Shown: positions 1 through 11,880 of the stretch, in pieces
How positions within the stretch are numbered: the stretch's first letter is position 1
Layout of the letters: every line of letters starts with the position of its first letter
Assembly: GCF_038246755.1 (NCBI RefSeq)
Contig: NZ_CP134706.1
Coordinates: 4,712,001 to 4,776,000 of the forward strand
Direction: 5' to 3'
Source of the DNA: Micromonospora sp. FIMYZ51
Lineage (GTDB): Bacteria; Actinomycetota; Actinomycetes; Mycobacteriales; Micromonosporaceae
DNA length: 64,000 nt
Notes under the pieces: generated by a model
What the model saw: only the letters and a program-made list of their open reading frames with translations
Databases searched by the model: none
Told to the model about the DNA's origin: nothing
Translations under genes and position numbers: made by a program

Positions 1-438
1 GGCGACGACCAGACCCGATGGACCCCCTTTGCTGACCTGCCCCGCCGCTGATCAACACCGACGCCCACCTTGAAGGACCTCGCCCTCGCCCACGGCGCCC
101 ACGCAACAAGCTTGGTGCGCTGGCGTGCCCGGCTACCCACAGCCGACCGCGCCCCGGGCCGGCCTGTCGCTGAGCTCTCCGGGCACTTCTGCGCCCTGCG
201 GGTGCGCCCCGCCGGCCGGGCCATCCGACGCGGCCCGCACCGCGGCGACGACGGTGTCCTGCCCCAATGCTGGCTGCTCGTGCAGTGGCCTCCCAGCCAG
301 GACGAGCCCACCGACTACTGGCTGTCCGACCTACCCGCCGACACGTCACTGACCGCCCTGGTCCGCCTGATTAAGAGCCGCTGGCGCGTCGAGCACGACT
401 ACGCAAACTCAAAACCGTCTTCTAGCCGAATCCTGTAG
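1..438 (+). pseudogene. IS701-family transposase remnant (C-terminal half)
   Basis: A broken reading frame encodes transposase-like blocks: GHFCALRVRP, then CWLLVQWPP, DYWLSDLPADT and RLIKSRWRVEHDY. This order is typical of the C-terminal half of IS701-type DDE transposases, and the final E of the catalytic triad lies in the WRVEHDY block. The frame is interrupted near 50 (DLPRR followed by a stop, then LKDLALAHG) and leaves the family pattern after HDY, where a stop follows at 438. The 5' part lies outside the window. It is not the same sequence as the intact IS701 element at 16.5 kb. Family assignment is by motif recall only. Confidence 0.6.
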
Positions 439-543
439 TGATCGGCAGCCCTGCCACCCGCCGGGCCCGGCCGGTGTACTTCGCCGCCGTGCTGCGGTGC
501 GCATGCCCATGCGGCGGGTTGCTGGCGACTAGGCTGCTGCGAC

Positions 544-1107
544 GTGACCGCTATCCCAGAAGCAGTGCATGAGGTCGAGGTCAAGTATCGCGTAGGTGAC
601 GAGGCAGCGCTGCTGGCGGCTCTGGCAGCTCACGGGGTTGTGCTGTCCGACGCGGTAAGCCAGGACGATCAGGCATACGCGCCTTCGGCGTGGCGGTACG
701 GCATGAGCAAGATCGGGGTACCGTTCGCACGGCTGCGCACCCAGGATGGCCGGCACCTGTTCACCGTCAAGCGGCCGGTGGACAACGAGATGGCCTGTCT
801 GGAGCACGAGACCCTGGTGGCCGACCGGGGGCAGATGCACGCCGCACTGGTGACGATGGGCTTCACGCCGACGGTACGAATCGTCAAGAGGCGCCGCACC
901 GGCCGATGGGGTGAAGTGTCGTTGTGCCTGGACGCCGTCGAGGGGCTGGGCACGTTCGTGGAGGCAGAGGCGTTCATCGGTACCGACGAGTCCGGCCGCG
1001 CCACGCAGGAGCGTCTGGACGGCCTGATTCGCTCGCTCGGGGTGCCGGCGGCGCGCACAACGGACACGTACGACTCGTTGCTGCGGAGCGCGGCGGCACC
1101 TGGTTAG
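544..1107 (+). CDS. CYTH-domain protein (class IV adenylate cyclase / CyaB-like)
   Basis: The 187-residue product starts with GTG at 544. Near its N-terminus it has the ExExK-type motif (EVEVKYRV, residues 10-17) that defines CYTH domains. Alternating charged strands follow (ARLR, FTVKRP, ETLV, EVSLCLDAVEGLGTFVEAE), as expected for a triphosphate tunnel fold. Members bind triphosphates and act as adenylate cyclases or thiamine or inorganic triphosphatases. The VEGLGTFVEAE block resembles the CyaB branch. The substrate cannot be decided from sequence. It stands alone between a transposase scrap and a toxin pseudogene. Confidence 0.75.
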   Translation: MTAIPEAVHEVEVKYRVGDEAALLAALAAHGVVLSDAVSQDDQAYAPSAWRYGMSKIGVPFARLRTQDGRHLFTVKRPVDNEMACLEHETLVADRGQMHAALVTMGFTPTVRIVKRRRTGRWGEVSLCLDAVEGLGTFVEAEAFIGTDESGRATQERLDGLIRSLGVPAARTTDTYDSLLRSAAAPG

Positions 1108-1227
1108 AACAGCGACGTGGCGCCGAGCCCCAGGCACCTTGTGTTCGAGGTGGTTGTGTCCCGTCGGTGTGCGTCTCTACGCTGCCACGGTCCGCTGTGA
1201 ATGCGAGGCGTTGAGCGGGGTAGTGGA

Positions 1228-2347
1228 ATGTCGCTGACCGACAGCATCGGTGTCGACGTGCAGTCGATGACGGCGGGCGTGGCTCGGGCACAGCAGGAGG
1301 CGGCAGCGGCCGACCATGGTGTCGAGCAGATCGCCGCTCGGGCAGTGGCCTCCGGTTTCGTCGGCATCACGGCGGGGCTGGCTCGGGTGCGGCAGATGAT
1401 CGGGCAGGCCCGATCCCGGCTGGCAGAGGCCACGGACGTTCTGGGTGAAGCGTCCCGGGCGGTGAGCTCGGTGGGGCGGCAGCCCTCACCGCAGGAGACC
1501 ATCGCCGCCCTCACACCGGCGATCGCGGCGTTGACGACAGCCGAGGGCAGCGTGACGGCGGCGGCGTCCGCGGTCGACGATGCGCGGCGGCTGGCCACGA
1601 CGGCGCTACAGGGCGGGCAGCCCGGCCCGACGCTGGCGCGCCTGCAACAGATACTGCAGATCCCGGCCGCCGTCCGCCCCGAGGAGCTACGGCCCGGCAA
1701 CACGTCGACGCGGCACTGGCACAGGCCAGACAGGTCGGTGACCTGGGAAACTAGGGCTGGGCGGCGGAAGCGACACCAACCGACCGCCCGCCACGTCCCC
1801 AGCAGCCGACGATGCGACACGACCCCAGCAAGATCCCCGTGGTGACGCGGGTGGGCCGAGCGGGCAACCGACGGCGGATGTTCCACGGCCGGTCGGCCCC
1901 GACTGGGTGCCAGCCGATCCGGCGACCCTGCCCGAACGCGTACGCCACGCCGTCGACCATTTCCAGACTCGCCCCGCCGGCGCCACCCGGCCCACCCTCG
2001 GCGTCTTCAACGGCGAGGAGATCTACTCAGGAGGCGGCGACCGGTCCCTGGCCGCCGACCTGGACCACGATCCGCTACGCGGACCACCAGTCACCTTCTA
2101 CGACCACGCAGAGTCCAAAGCCGCCGCGCGAATGCGCCACACCAACGCCCGGGAAGCCGACCTCGCGATCGACAACACCGTCTGCGGCAGCAACGACCGC
2201 GACCAGACCTACCCCTGGACCTGCGACAAGATGCTTCCCGCCATCCTTCCGGCGGGTAGCCGCCTCCGCGTGTGGGTCACCCGCGACGGCGGAACCACAT
2301 GGTGGCACCGTGTTTACACCGGCACCGGAGAAAGGACCACCCCGTGA
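1228..2347 (+). pseudogene. Frameshifted polymorphic toxin with SCP1.201-like (DddA-like) deaminase domain
   Basis: The N-terminal part (ATG 1228 to about 1690) encodes about 155 residues of Ala-rich helices, as in the trafficking or scaffold regions of Micromonospora toxins. The C-terminal part is open in a different frame (in phase with GTG 1907) and contains HAESKAAARMR, DNTVCGSND and WTCDKMLPAILPAGSRLRVW. These match the HxE and Cys...Cys zinc motifs of SCP1.201-like cytidine deaminases, the family of the double-stranded-DNA deaminase DddA. Two frameshifts are needed to join them, near 1690 (before QHVDAALAQARQVGDL, which is in a third frame) and near 1745 (before GLGGGSDTNRP). The Pro/Gly-rich linker follows. 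The stop overlaps the start of the next gene by GTGA. It is either inactive or kept as a C-terminal toxin cassette, or the read errors are artefacts. Confidence 0.65.
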
Positions 2348-2751
2348 CACTGCTGCTACGCGACTACCACGGTCACACCTACGACGCGACCAGCCCCGAC
2401 GACGCCGGACACTGGTTCGACGAACAGACCCAGACGATCATGCCCCATGGAGGATGCGGACAAACCCTCACGATCAGCACAGACGACAAGCCGGTCCTCC
2501 GCATCGACATCGACATCGACGCCGACCGCGCAGCAGTGCAGTGGCTACCCGACGGCAGCTACGCCACCGAACACGAACCCGACACACCAATCACCGTCTA
2601 CGAATCACCCGACACCGGCCTGATAGACATCTCCCCCGAACTCGCCCGAGTCACCCCCGCAACAGCCCGAGCAGCCCTCATCGAATACGCCACCACATGC
2701 CAACGACCCACCAACATCGACTGGAGCCACCGAGACCAGTCCCCTTCATGA
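2344..2751 (+). CDS. Imm1-family immunity protein
   Basis: I chose GTG 2344 because it overlaps the toxin stop (GTGA), giving 135 residues. The protein is acidic, with an IDIDIDADRAAVQWLPDG stretch and a C-terminal AALIEYATTCQRPTNIDW motif. The late Trp after 'RPTNI' and the strand-rich acidic core are typical of Imm1 immunity proteins, which neutralise deaminase and other polymorphic toxins. The position directly behind the deaminase domain supports a cognate toxin-immunity pair. The ORF is intact although the toxin is frameshifted. Confidence 0.7.
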   Translation: MTLLLRDYHGHTYDATSPDDAGHWFDEQTQTIMPHGGCGQTLTISTDDKPVLRIDIDIDADRAAVQWLPDGSYATEHEPDTPITVYESPDTGLIDISPELARVTPATARAALIEYATTCQRPTNIDWSHRDQSPS

Positions 2752-3047
2752 CCCGCCGCATGCTGGGCGAATCGGCATACGCCGCGTCTCACACATTCAG
2801 GACACCCCGGCCCCTGTCGTAGGCTCCCTCGCCTTGCACGCCAGCGGCCTCACCGCCGTGACACCGTTTGGCTGCGCGAGCACCGAGGCCTGGGCGTACC
2901 GGCGACGTCTGGGTCTCCGACTTCGCGCCGAGCCCATTCTGGCCGCAGGTGGCGTCCCTCGCCGCCGATTCCAGCGACCGGTAACGGCGCATCGGCGCCC
3001 GCTACCGCCCAAGCTTTCTGGCGGGGTTCGCGGACACCCTAGCTTAG
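2752..3047. other. Intergenic, no gene seen
   Basis: Short overlapping reading frames on both strands here have no recognisable motif. The only structure is a palindrome at 3038-3052 (CCTAGC-TTA-GCTAGG) that includes the stop codon of the DUF2267 gene. Confidence 0.5.
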
Positions 3048-3455
3048 CTAGGTGCCAACCCTGCGGGTCTGGAGCCGTTCAGCCCTCGGCCCGGTCAACT
3101 GCCAGAACTCCTGCGGCAACTGGTCGACAACGTCCCCGTACTCCTTCGCTCTGACCGACTCACGAAGGGTGTCCAGCACGGCCCGTGCTCCGTCGGTGGC
3201 CACCTGGCGATCCACCCCGGCCCGTGACTGCACCCGTTCGAAGAATTCGGCCAGTCCGAACCGTTCCGGATCTTCGGTGGGCCTAGCCACCAGCCCTCGT
3301 AGTTCCTGAGGGAGTTGGGAGGCGAGGTCCCTCGCCTGGCCGCCTGTGATCCTTTCTGCCAACGTCTCGAGCGTGGCGCGGGTGATCGGTTCCGCCTGTC
3401 CCGGTGGCACCTTCGGTCGGGCTGCCACCGACTGGATGAACTCGGTGTAGTTCAC
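3048..3455 (-). CDS. DUF2267 family protein
   Basis: The 135-residue soluble protein begins MNYTEFIQSVAAR and contains two similar helical units (TLETLAERITGGQARDLASQLPQELR and VLDTLRESVRAKEYGDVVDQLPQEFWQL). This internal duplication with the 'QLPQE' signature is typical of DUF2267. The function is unknown. Such proteins are frequent in actinobacterial stress and dormancy regions. The start at 3455 is preceded by a purine-rich stretch on the minus strand. Confidence 0.8.
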   Translation of the reverse strand: MNYTEFIQSVAARPKVPPGQAEPITRATLETLAERITGGQARDLASQLPQELRGLVARPTEDPERFGLAEFFERVQSRAGVDRQVATDGARAVLDTLRESVRAKEYGDVVDQLPQEFWQLTGPRAERLQTRRVGT

Positions 3456-3595
3456 CTCGGATCCCCCTTTCGAACGGATTACGGCGGGTACCCGCGCCCG
3501 TCGGGGTGAAACGGCGGCTCGCCCGCCCGCAGCCGGGTGGTGGCGGGGCGCGATCCCGACGAGGGCTCCGAGCCGCTCGAGGGGGAATGACCCAT

Positions 3596-3624
3596 CCCTG
3601 ACCTGCTCCTTCAGCAGGTCAGGG
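3596..3624 (-). terminator. Perfect 12-bp hairpin
   Basis: CCCTGACCTGCT and AGCAGGTCAGGG form a perfect stem around a 5-nt loop. It sits at the 3' end of the decayed minus-strand channel gene. There is no clear T-run, so termination is inferred from the strength of the stem. Confidence 0.55.
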
Positions 3625-3985
3625 CTGGCGGGCTGGGTAGTGGTACAACAAACAAGACGCGCACAGCAACGCGCCGATCAGCCGGTAGAAGGCAACGGCC
3701 AAACGCTGGTCCCATGTTGGCGTGCTTCTGCAGGGCGTCGGGCCCGACGATGGTCTGAAGCGGCAGCAGCGCCGTGGTGAACAGCACGAACAGGTCGGTC
3801 CATTACAGGCCGCGATCGATTGCTGGGTGCAGTCGATCGCCGCCTTGAGGTTGAGCCATACGACGGGCACGTACGAGTAAGAGGGCAAGGTGAGCGACGT
3901 GCTCGGGCACGAGAATGCCGAAGGTTTTACGGCGGTGGGTGACGACGGCGACCATGTCCACCCGCCTCCGCAGCGAGTACAAACC
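3625..3985 (-). pseudogene. Probable TMEM175/DUF1211-like potassium channel remnant
   Basis: Minus-strand frames yield fragments that together resemble the end of a TMEM175-type channel: VVWLNLKAAIDCT, TDLFVLFTTALLPLQTIV, DALQKHAN and DQRLAVAFYRLIGALLCASCLLYHY. They lie in at least three frames, so no continuous protein is possible. The 'VWLN.KA..DCT' and hydrophobic C-terminal helix are what I rely on. The N-terminal half is not recognisable. The downstream hairpin at 3596-3624 probably belonged to this gene. Confidence 0.4.
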
Positions 3986-4098
3986 CTGACCTCCCTCGCA
4001 AACCAACAAACCAAAAAAGCCGCCTTGGCTAACGAAAGGTGCGTAGCGTTCAGGTGGGCCTGTGCCGAGGACCCACCCCGCCGACAGGAAGGCATGAG

Positions 4099-6576
<2,478 letters not shown>

Positions 6577-6667
6577 TGCCCGTCCCACCATCGTCATCGA
6601 AAGCCTGAGGATCAGCTCACGAATGACCTGCTCCTTCGGGCGTCGCGTCCACCATCTGCAGCACCCT

Positions 6668-6900
6668 CTAATGCCGATCCCACAGCGGTGACGCTTCGAC
6701 GAGCCGCCTCGCCTCGGCGCGGAGGTCGTCCGGGTCGGCGGTCTGATCGACGTGGAGCCAGGTCTCGCCGATCACCCGCGTCTCGTGCCGGATCCAGTTC
6801 TGGAAGGGGTGCTCGGTGAACCAGGTGGTGAGCAGGTTGAGCATCCGGTCGTCCCAGGGCCGGATCACAACGTTGGTCAGCTTTATCTCCTCGGCGCGCC
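6668..6900 (-). pseudogene. mscS C-terminal fragment
   Basis: A minus-strand frame encodes EEIKLTNVVIRPWDDRML, TTWFTEHPFQNW and VDQTADPDDLRAEARRLVEASPLWDRH, ending at a stop. It closely matches the beta domain and C-terminal region of the intact MscS gene at 11.9 kb (EEVKLTNVVIRLWDERML and SPLWDR). The membrane helices are absent. It is a decayed paralogue. Confidence 0.7.
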
Positions 6901-6974
6901 CCACTGCCCGTGGGTCCCGCGCCGGGGTACGCGCGGATCCGTTCCAGCAGCGGGCGCATGCCATGCCACGTGGA

Positions 6975-7736
6975 TCACGACTGGCCCAGGTTGGTGACCA
7001 GGTTGACGGCGACGGCCAGGATGCCGGTTCCGAAGGTATACGAGAGCAGCGCGTGCCCGAGCGCGATCCGGCGCATACAGTGACTCGTCGGTTCGTTCTC
7101 GCCCGGGGCGTAGGACATGCCGACCGTGAAAGCGACGTACGCGAAGTCGGCGTACGCCGGTGGATCCTCCCGCTTGAAGTCGATGCCACCGCCGTTGTCG
7201 CGGTAATACAGCCGGGCGTACTTCAACGCGAAGACCGTGTTCACCAGCACCCACGCCAAGACCACCCCGACGACGCTAAGGATTACCAGCGCCACAGCCA
7301 CCATGTCCTGCTGGTTCGAGGCGCGCACGAGCGCCTCGCCCACGACGGCGAGACTGACAACGGACGCGATCAGGATCGCCGAGTCAGTGGAACGGGAGTG
7401 CCGCTCCGCCTCGGCAAGCTGCTCGGTACGCTTCGGGCTCGCCGACCAGCAGGCCCGCCACACCCAGATGAGGATCGTGCCCGCCGCGATCGTCCAGATC
7501 ACCAGCGGCGTCAACTCCGGCGCCCCGACCAGCGCGGCGGCCGCCCCGGCGACGACACCGACGGCCAACGACCACAGCGCACGCCTGACCGACAGCAGGC
7601 GTCCCAGCGCCGGTCGTCCCGATCGCTGCTCCACCCATTCAGCGTTCCGGATCAACCGGGTCGAGCAGCGGAAACCCGGAGCCATCACCGGATCGGGCTG
7701 CGCGAAGGTGGCGAGTCGACGGCGATCCACGCTCAA
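6975..7736 (-). CDS. DUF1345 family membrane protein
   Basis: The reading frame has a TTG at 7736; ATG 7683 or a later GTG may be the true start, since the first ~50 residues are not family-like. Membrane segments follow around LWSLAVGVVAGAAAALVG, LTPLVIWTIAAGTILIWVW, ILIASVVSLAVVGEALV and MVAVALVILSVVGVVLAWVLV. The C-terminal block IDFKREDPPAYADFAYVAFTVGMSYAPGE and the last helix are the DUF1345 signature. The function is unknown. It ends beside the mscS fragment. Confidence 0.8.
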   Translation of the reverse strand: MSVDRRRLATFAQPDPVMAPGFRCSTRLIRNAEWVEQRSGRPALGRLLSVRRALWSLAVGVVAGAAAALVGAPELTPLVIWTIAAGTILIWVWRACWSASPKRTEQLAEAERHSRSTDSAILIASVVSLAVVGEALVRASNQQDMVAVALVILSVVGVVLAWVLVNTVFALKYARLYYRDNGGGIDFKREDPPAYADFAYVAFTVGMSYAPGENEPTSHCMRRIALGHALLSYTFGTGILAVAVNLVTNLGQS

Positions 7737-8329
7737 AAGCGGCTCGCGGCTGGTCCCGCATACGATGCTCGATGAGCCAGACTGTCGCCGTCCGGGCGCC
7801 GATGAGACGGCCGGCAGCCGGACAAAGTCATCCGGCAGTTGCGCTCACGGGAGAAGTGCCGAGCAGGAGGCTGGCCGGCCAGTAACAGCCTGCGTCAGGG
7901 CAGTGGAGCCTGCGGCGAATCCCGGAATGGCCATCGGACCAGTCCGGTTTCGCGGAGAATGTGCTGGCGAACGAGTAGGCCCGGATCAAATGCAGGGAGT
8001 CGACGTAGCGTCGGTGACGGCGGCGCTGCGTGGCGAAGATCCGATGATCCGCGACCCGCGAGCCGGATGAAAATGGGTGTTCAGCGGCACGACTGCCGGT
8101 GACAGGCCAGGACAGCACGAAGGACTCCACTTGGTACGCCCGGACGAAACGAAGGCGCCGCGCGACCGCAGCGCCAGAGGCGGAAGAGCGGCAGTGCGGT
8201 ACGAGGACGACCTGCCAGCTCAACGGCGTGTTTCAGTGCGCCGGCACGGCCGTCGCTGCCAATCGGAACGGTTCCAACAGCATGGACACGTCGCATCGTC
8301 GGGCCGCAGGCTCCGGTGCGGATTGGGAG
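7737..8329. other. Intergenic or decayed DNA, no gene identified
   Basis: Several overlapping frames exist but none shows a recognisable domain. A short plus frame ending near 8070 (MQGVDVASVTAALRGEDPM) looks protein-like but cannot be assigned. I see no RNA gene or repeat. Confidence 0.4.
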
Positions 8330-8990
8330 TCACGGATGTGGGCTGTCGCCGCCGGCGTTGACACACTACGCCTGATCACGGTCATTGAGGCCGCCGCAGG
8401 CTTCGGACTGATGCCCGCAGCCATCACCTACGTTCTGTCGATCTACCCACTCACTCACAGCTCAGTAACGCGGCCCGTAAGGTGCAGACCCAAGCCGACG
8501 AACCAGCGCTTCCCGTTCCTTTACTACTTCCGGGCGAGGGAACCGTCGGCCACACTCCACACGTTCATCCGTGGCACCGCCATGGTATGTCTGCAGGCAC
8601 GGTGGTGCATCTCCACGGACGCCGCCCATACGCCCGTGTGCAGGGGCGCGAACTGCAGCTTCGTCTTCAGCACTCCATCGACCATTACGCCATCGGCTTC
8701 CTGATGCGCGACCCCCGGTGCCTGCGCCGGCCGCTGGACGCCGACGACGCGCGTCGCCGCTGGCAGAGCTTGACTGACGCAGCCGGCAACTGGGGCGTGG
8801 ACCGCCCTGGGGAGGACGAGACGGATCTCGACGAGTTCGCCCGGATCGTCGGATACTGCCAGACCTTCCTGGATAACCTGGCCGAGCAACATCTTTACCC
8901 GCCCGCGCAGCCTCCAGGGCGCGGGTGGCTTAACGTTAGTAGTCGATGGGTGAGCGCCAGTCGCCGACGAAGTGCCGGCGGCATTGACCC
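8330..8990 (+). pseudogene. Truncated, frameshifted ion-channel (two-TM potassium channel-like) gene
   Basis: One frame (to about 8620) encodes LRLITVIEAAAGFGLMPAAITYVLSIYPL, as in the last pore helix of two-TM channels. It then gives FPFLYYFRAREPSATLHTFIRGTAM. The continuation YARVQGRELQLRLQHSIDHYAIGFLMRDP to LAEQHLYPP lies in the next frame, so at least one frameshift near 8625 is needed. The first membrane helix and filter are missing and the linker after the last helix is shortened. A CCCGCGC/GCGCGGG hairpin at 8902-8925 lies in the 3' part. The family assignment is from pattern memory. Confidence 0.45.
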
Positions 8991-9002
8991 TCGCACGCTC
9001 CG

Positions 9003-9770
9003 GTGACACTGACCCCGGCGGGCAGCCTGTGGGCGACGCTGGTGATGGCGTTCGTTCTGGGGGCACTTCACCTGCTCGCACCGTACATCCGCCGGAGGCT
9101 GCCGGTGCCCACCCACGCGGCGGCCTCGCTCGGTGGCGGCATCGCCGCAGCGTACGTCTTCCTATACCTGCTGCCGCGCCTCGCCGAGGGCAACCAGGCC
9201 GTGGCCCACGTGCTAGAGGAAAAGGTCGACGTCACCCCGGCGCGCGGATTCATCCTGTTCTTCGTGGCGCTGGTCGGCTTTTTCACGTTCTACGTGCTGG
9301 AACGCGCCACCCATCGCTCAAGCGGCCACAAGCAGGAGCCAACCCGGGTGGTCTTCGCGTTCCAACTCGGCTTCTTCGCCCTCTACAGCGGGCTGATCAC
9401 GTACACCCTGGCGACCAAGCTGCACGCCGGGCTCGGGCCGGCGGTGCTGTTCGCCGTCGCCATGGGGCTGCACGTGCTGGCCACCGACGGCGTGCTGGCC
9501 CAGCACTTTCCGGTCAGCCTCACCACCCGGTGGCGCCTCGTCCTCGTCGCCGGTGCCGGCACCGGCTGGCTGACCGCTGTCGTCGCCCAGCCGACCGGCC
9601 TGCTGATGAACCTGCTCACCGCGTTCCTGGGCGGCGGGATCCTGCTCAACGTCTTCGTCGACGAACTAACACCCGAGCGTCACTCCAGCCTCACCTGGTT
9701 CACCGCCGGCCTGGCCGCCTACTCCGGCCTTCTCGCGATCGCAACCTTCACCGGTACGGGCGCCGCCTGA
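9003..9770 (+). CDS. Polytopic membrane protein (ZIP-like permease, uncertain)
   Basis: The 255-residue protein starts with GTG 9003. It has about eight hydrophobic segments, beginning ATLVMAFVLGALHLLAPYI and ending LAAYSGLLAIATFTGTGAA. Conserved-looking polar positions inside helices (GLHVLATDGVLAQH and GGGILLNVFVDELTPERHSS) recall the His/Asp/Glu-bearing helices of ZIP-type transporters. The canonical HxxxE pair is not clear, so metal transport is only a suggestion. It is intact, unlike the genes on both sides. Confidence 0.6.
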   Translation: MTLTPAGSLWATLVMAFVLGALHLLAPYIRRRLPVPTHAAASLGGGIAAAYVFLYLLPRLAEGNQAVAHVLEEKVDVTPARGFILFFVALVGFFTFYVLERATHRSSGHKQEPTRVVFAFQLGFFALYSGLITYTLATKLHAGLGPAVLFAVAMGLHVLATDGVLAQHFPVSLTTRWRLVLVAGAGTGWLTAVVAQPTGLLMNLLTAFLGGGILLNVFVDELTPERHSSLTWFTAGLAAYSGLLAIATFTGTGAA

Positions 9771-9924
9771 GGGCGGCGACTCACATCGCCGCACGCCCGC
9801 CCCCAGTGCCTCGACCCACCAGCGAGGTATCGCGCCCGCCATGCCCGCACCTTCCGCCGGGCTTACACCAACCCCGGCAGCCGAGCCTGGCGATCTACCA
9901 CGTGACTTTCGCCGTCAGCAGGCC

Positions 9925-10132
9925 GCCGGCGCCTTCGTCTGGGGCTGGTGGCCGACGCCGCGGTGCTGGTGACAGTGGCCTCGGCGTGCCTCCTCCCGAG
10001 CGGCAGCCGGAGTTCATGAAAGCGATGGAGCTGGTCCGCAGCTACCGGCAACGCCCCGGGATTGTGCGCTGGGGACTGTTCCGCGAGAGGGAGTCCCGGG
10101 AACTGACCGACGAGCGCGCGGAAGAGAGGTAA
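9925..10132 (+). pseudogene. MFS_3-type exporter C-terminal remnant
   Basis: A plus frame ending at 10132 encodes PEFMKAMELVRSYRQRPGIVRWGLFRERES. This corresponds to the extra monooxygenase-like domain at the C-terminus of MFS_3 (transmembrane secretion effector) proteins. Just upstream, in another frame, VADAAVLVTVASACLLPSGS fits the preceding helix. The rest of the transporter is missing. Confidence 0.4.
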
Positions 10133-11880
10133 CCGCGGGTCAGGCCGTACCCTGGCGGTTAACCCGCCCCTCCCCGGCCGCCTTCGACCGACCATGGTCG
10201 CGCTCGGTGCCGGCCGATCCGGTTGCGGTGCGTTCGTGCCGCTGGTCCGGCGAGTGCTCCACGGTGGCCCCTTGCCGGCCCCGCGCTCCGCTGCCCGGGT
10301 GCCGGCGGCCCCGCGCCGACACGCCGCCGCTGTCATGCTGGTTGCGCTTGTGGCTACCCATGCCCGGTGGGTACCCGGCACCTGGGCCGCCCATGCTTTC
10401 GAGCGGACGGCTCCGACGAAGGATGCCGAACTTGCTCGGTTCGCCGAGCTCCTCAAGACGGACACGGACGGCGGGCCTTCCATCATCTGCACCGCTATCG
10501 GGCCTGCGGGCACCGCCGCCGGAGTCGATAAACCCTGACCCCACCCACACTTGGGCAAGCCCTCCCTGGTCCAGAATAGGGGTGAACCGCCCTGAAAGCG
10601 ACACAGCGAAAAAAACCTAACAAAGTGCTATTACGCACCACGACAGATTTCGATCAGCTCTGCTGATGTTGCCCCTGTGGCCCTACCAGCCGCGCCGTGA
10701 CCTGCCTCAGCGGCGGGCTGCTGGACAATCTTCTTCATCCTTTGCCAGGCCGCTCGGGCCGGAGATCCGCCCAGACCCCACCGCCACCAGCTGCTGCCAC
10801 CCGGCTCTGCGACCGAGATGCCGACCCGCGTCCAGTCCGTCACGCTCACGGAAGACGAATCCGAAAGAGCGGCACCCGCGTTCGACAACGCCGCCGAACT
10901 CGCAGCAGCACTGCGGTGACTCACCACACGAACGCCTCCCTCATCTCGGCGTGCAGTTCCCAGTGGCAGCACCGACGACCTCAACGTTTCACACACCGTT
11001 ACTCAACACGGGCAAGATCAGCACAGGTAGGGCCAGTATGGCCGTCCTCGTGGAGCCCTGTTCGTCCGTCATAGCCAGCCGAGCGGGGCTGCGGCCGCAC
11101 TGCACCCCGTGAGGTCGCCCTACTGGGAGGACGCCGTACCGCCACCATGGAACTGTCGTCACCGTCACCGGTGCCCGCCAAGGCACAGGATTGGGGTCCG
11201 AGGAACTTGCCAAGATCGGACATCCGCTATTCGGCACGTCCGGACGCTGGGTGGCCTCGGGAGCAGTCACCGTCCGCGGCACGCGGTCGGCGGCAGATCG
11301 GTGCGTCTGTCACGGCCAGGGATGAGGCCGCAGAGACCGCTCGGCGGACCGAACACAACCGTGCCCGTCTATATCTTGCGTGTGGGCCGCGTTCACCTTG
11401 CCCGCGTCCTGCGCCCGGCCCGACAGCACCCGGCCGCAGTAATGCGAGTCGGCGATTAGCCAACGCTCGTCGTGCGGTGCCTCGGCGGGCGCGGGCTCGC
11501 CCGCGAAGTACGCCGCCAGCGCCGCGTCCCCTGCCCCGGACAGCCAGCGCTCGGCCGCGCGCAGCCCCTGGGGGAGGGCACCGCATGGTCCGGCACGCCC
11601 AAGAGCAGCTGATAGCGCTGGCATGAGGCGCCACGGCAGGTCGGCGACCGGCCATAGGGTGCCGAATCACGCATCCTGCGCCGGCTCGTAGGAAGCCTGC
11701 GGGCAGGCCGAACATTCGGCAGCCGCCGGACGTCGGTGACGGCCGTCCGGCATTCCCGATATCCGCCGCTTTGCCGCCGAATCTGATGACACCCTGAACG
11801 CGGGCACGCCTGCGGGGTACACAGGGAGTGCGGTCGCGAGCCAGGAGAGGCGGCATCAAGATCACGGTGAACGGCTTCTG
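10133..11880. other. 1.7-kb stretch with no supportable gene
   Basis: Overlapping frames occur on both strands. Plus 10194-10538 ends with FERTAPTKDAELARFAELLKTD. Minus 11310-11624 contains AERWLSGAGDAALAAYFAGEP and DERWLIADSHYCG. Both look like pieces of once-coding sequence. None has a family I recognise and no frame has a convincing start plus ribosome site. I read it as decayed coding DNA. Confidence 0.4.

Noticed and set aside
8482..9006. Plus frame overlapping the next gene by GTGA, at first taken as a coupled hypothetical gene
   Set aside because: Its central part continues the ion-channel homology seen in the preceding frame, so it is better read as the 3' part of a frameshifted pseudogene; the GTGA overlap is probably chance.
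8972..10132. 386-residue plus frame overlapping the membrane-protein gene
   Set aside because: Mostly Arg/Pro shadow of 9003-9770; only its last ~40 residues look real, and these are reported as an MFS_3 remnant.
10817..10920. 33-codon plus ORF (VQSVTLTEDESERAAPAFDNAA)
   Set aside because: Protein-like wording, but no ribosome site, no family and no context; left as part of the decayed stretch.
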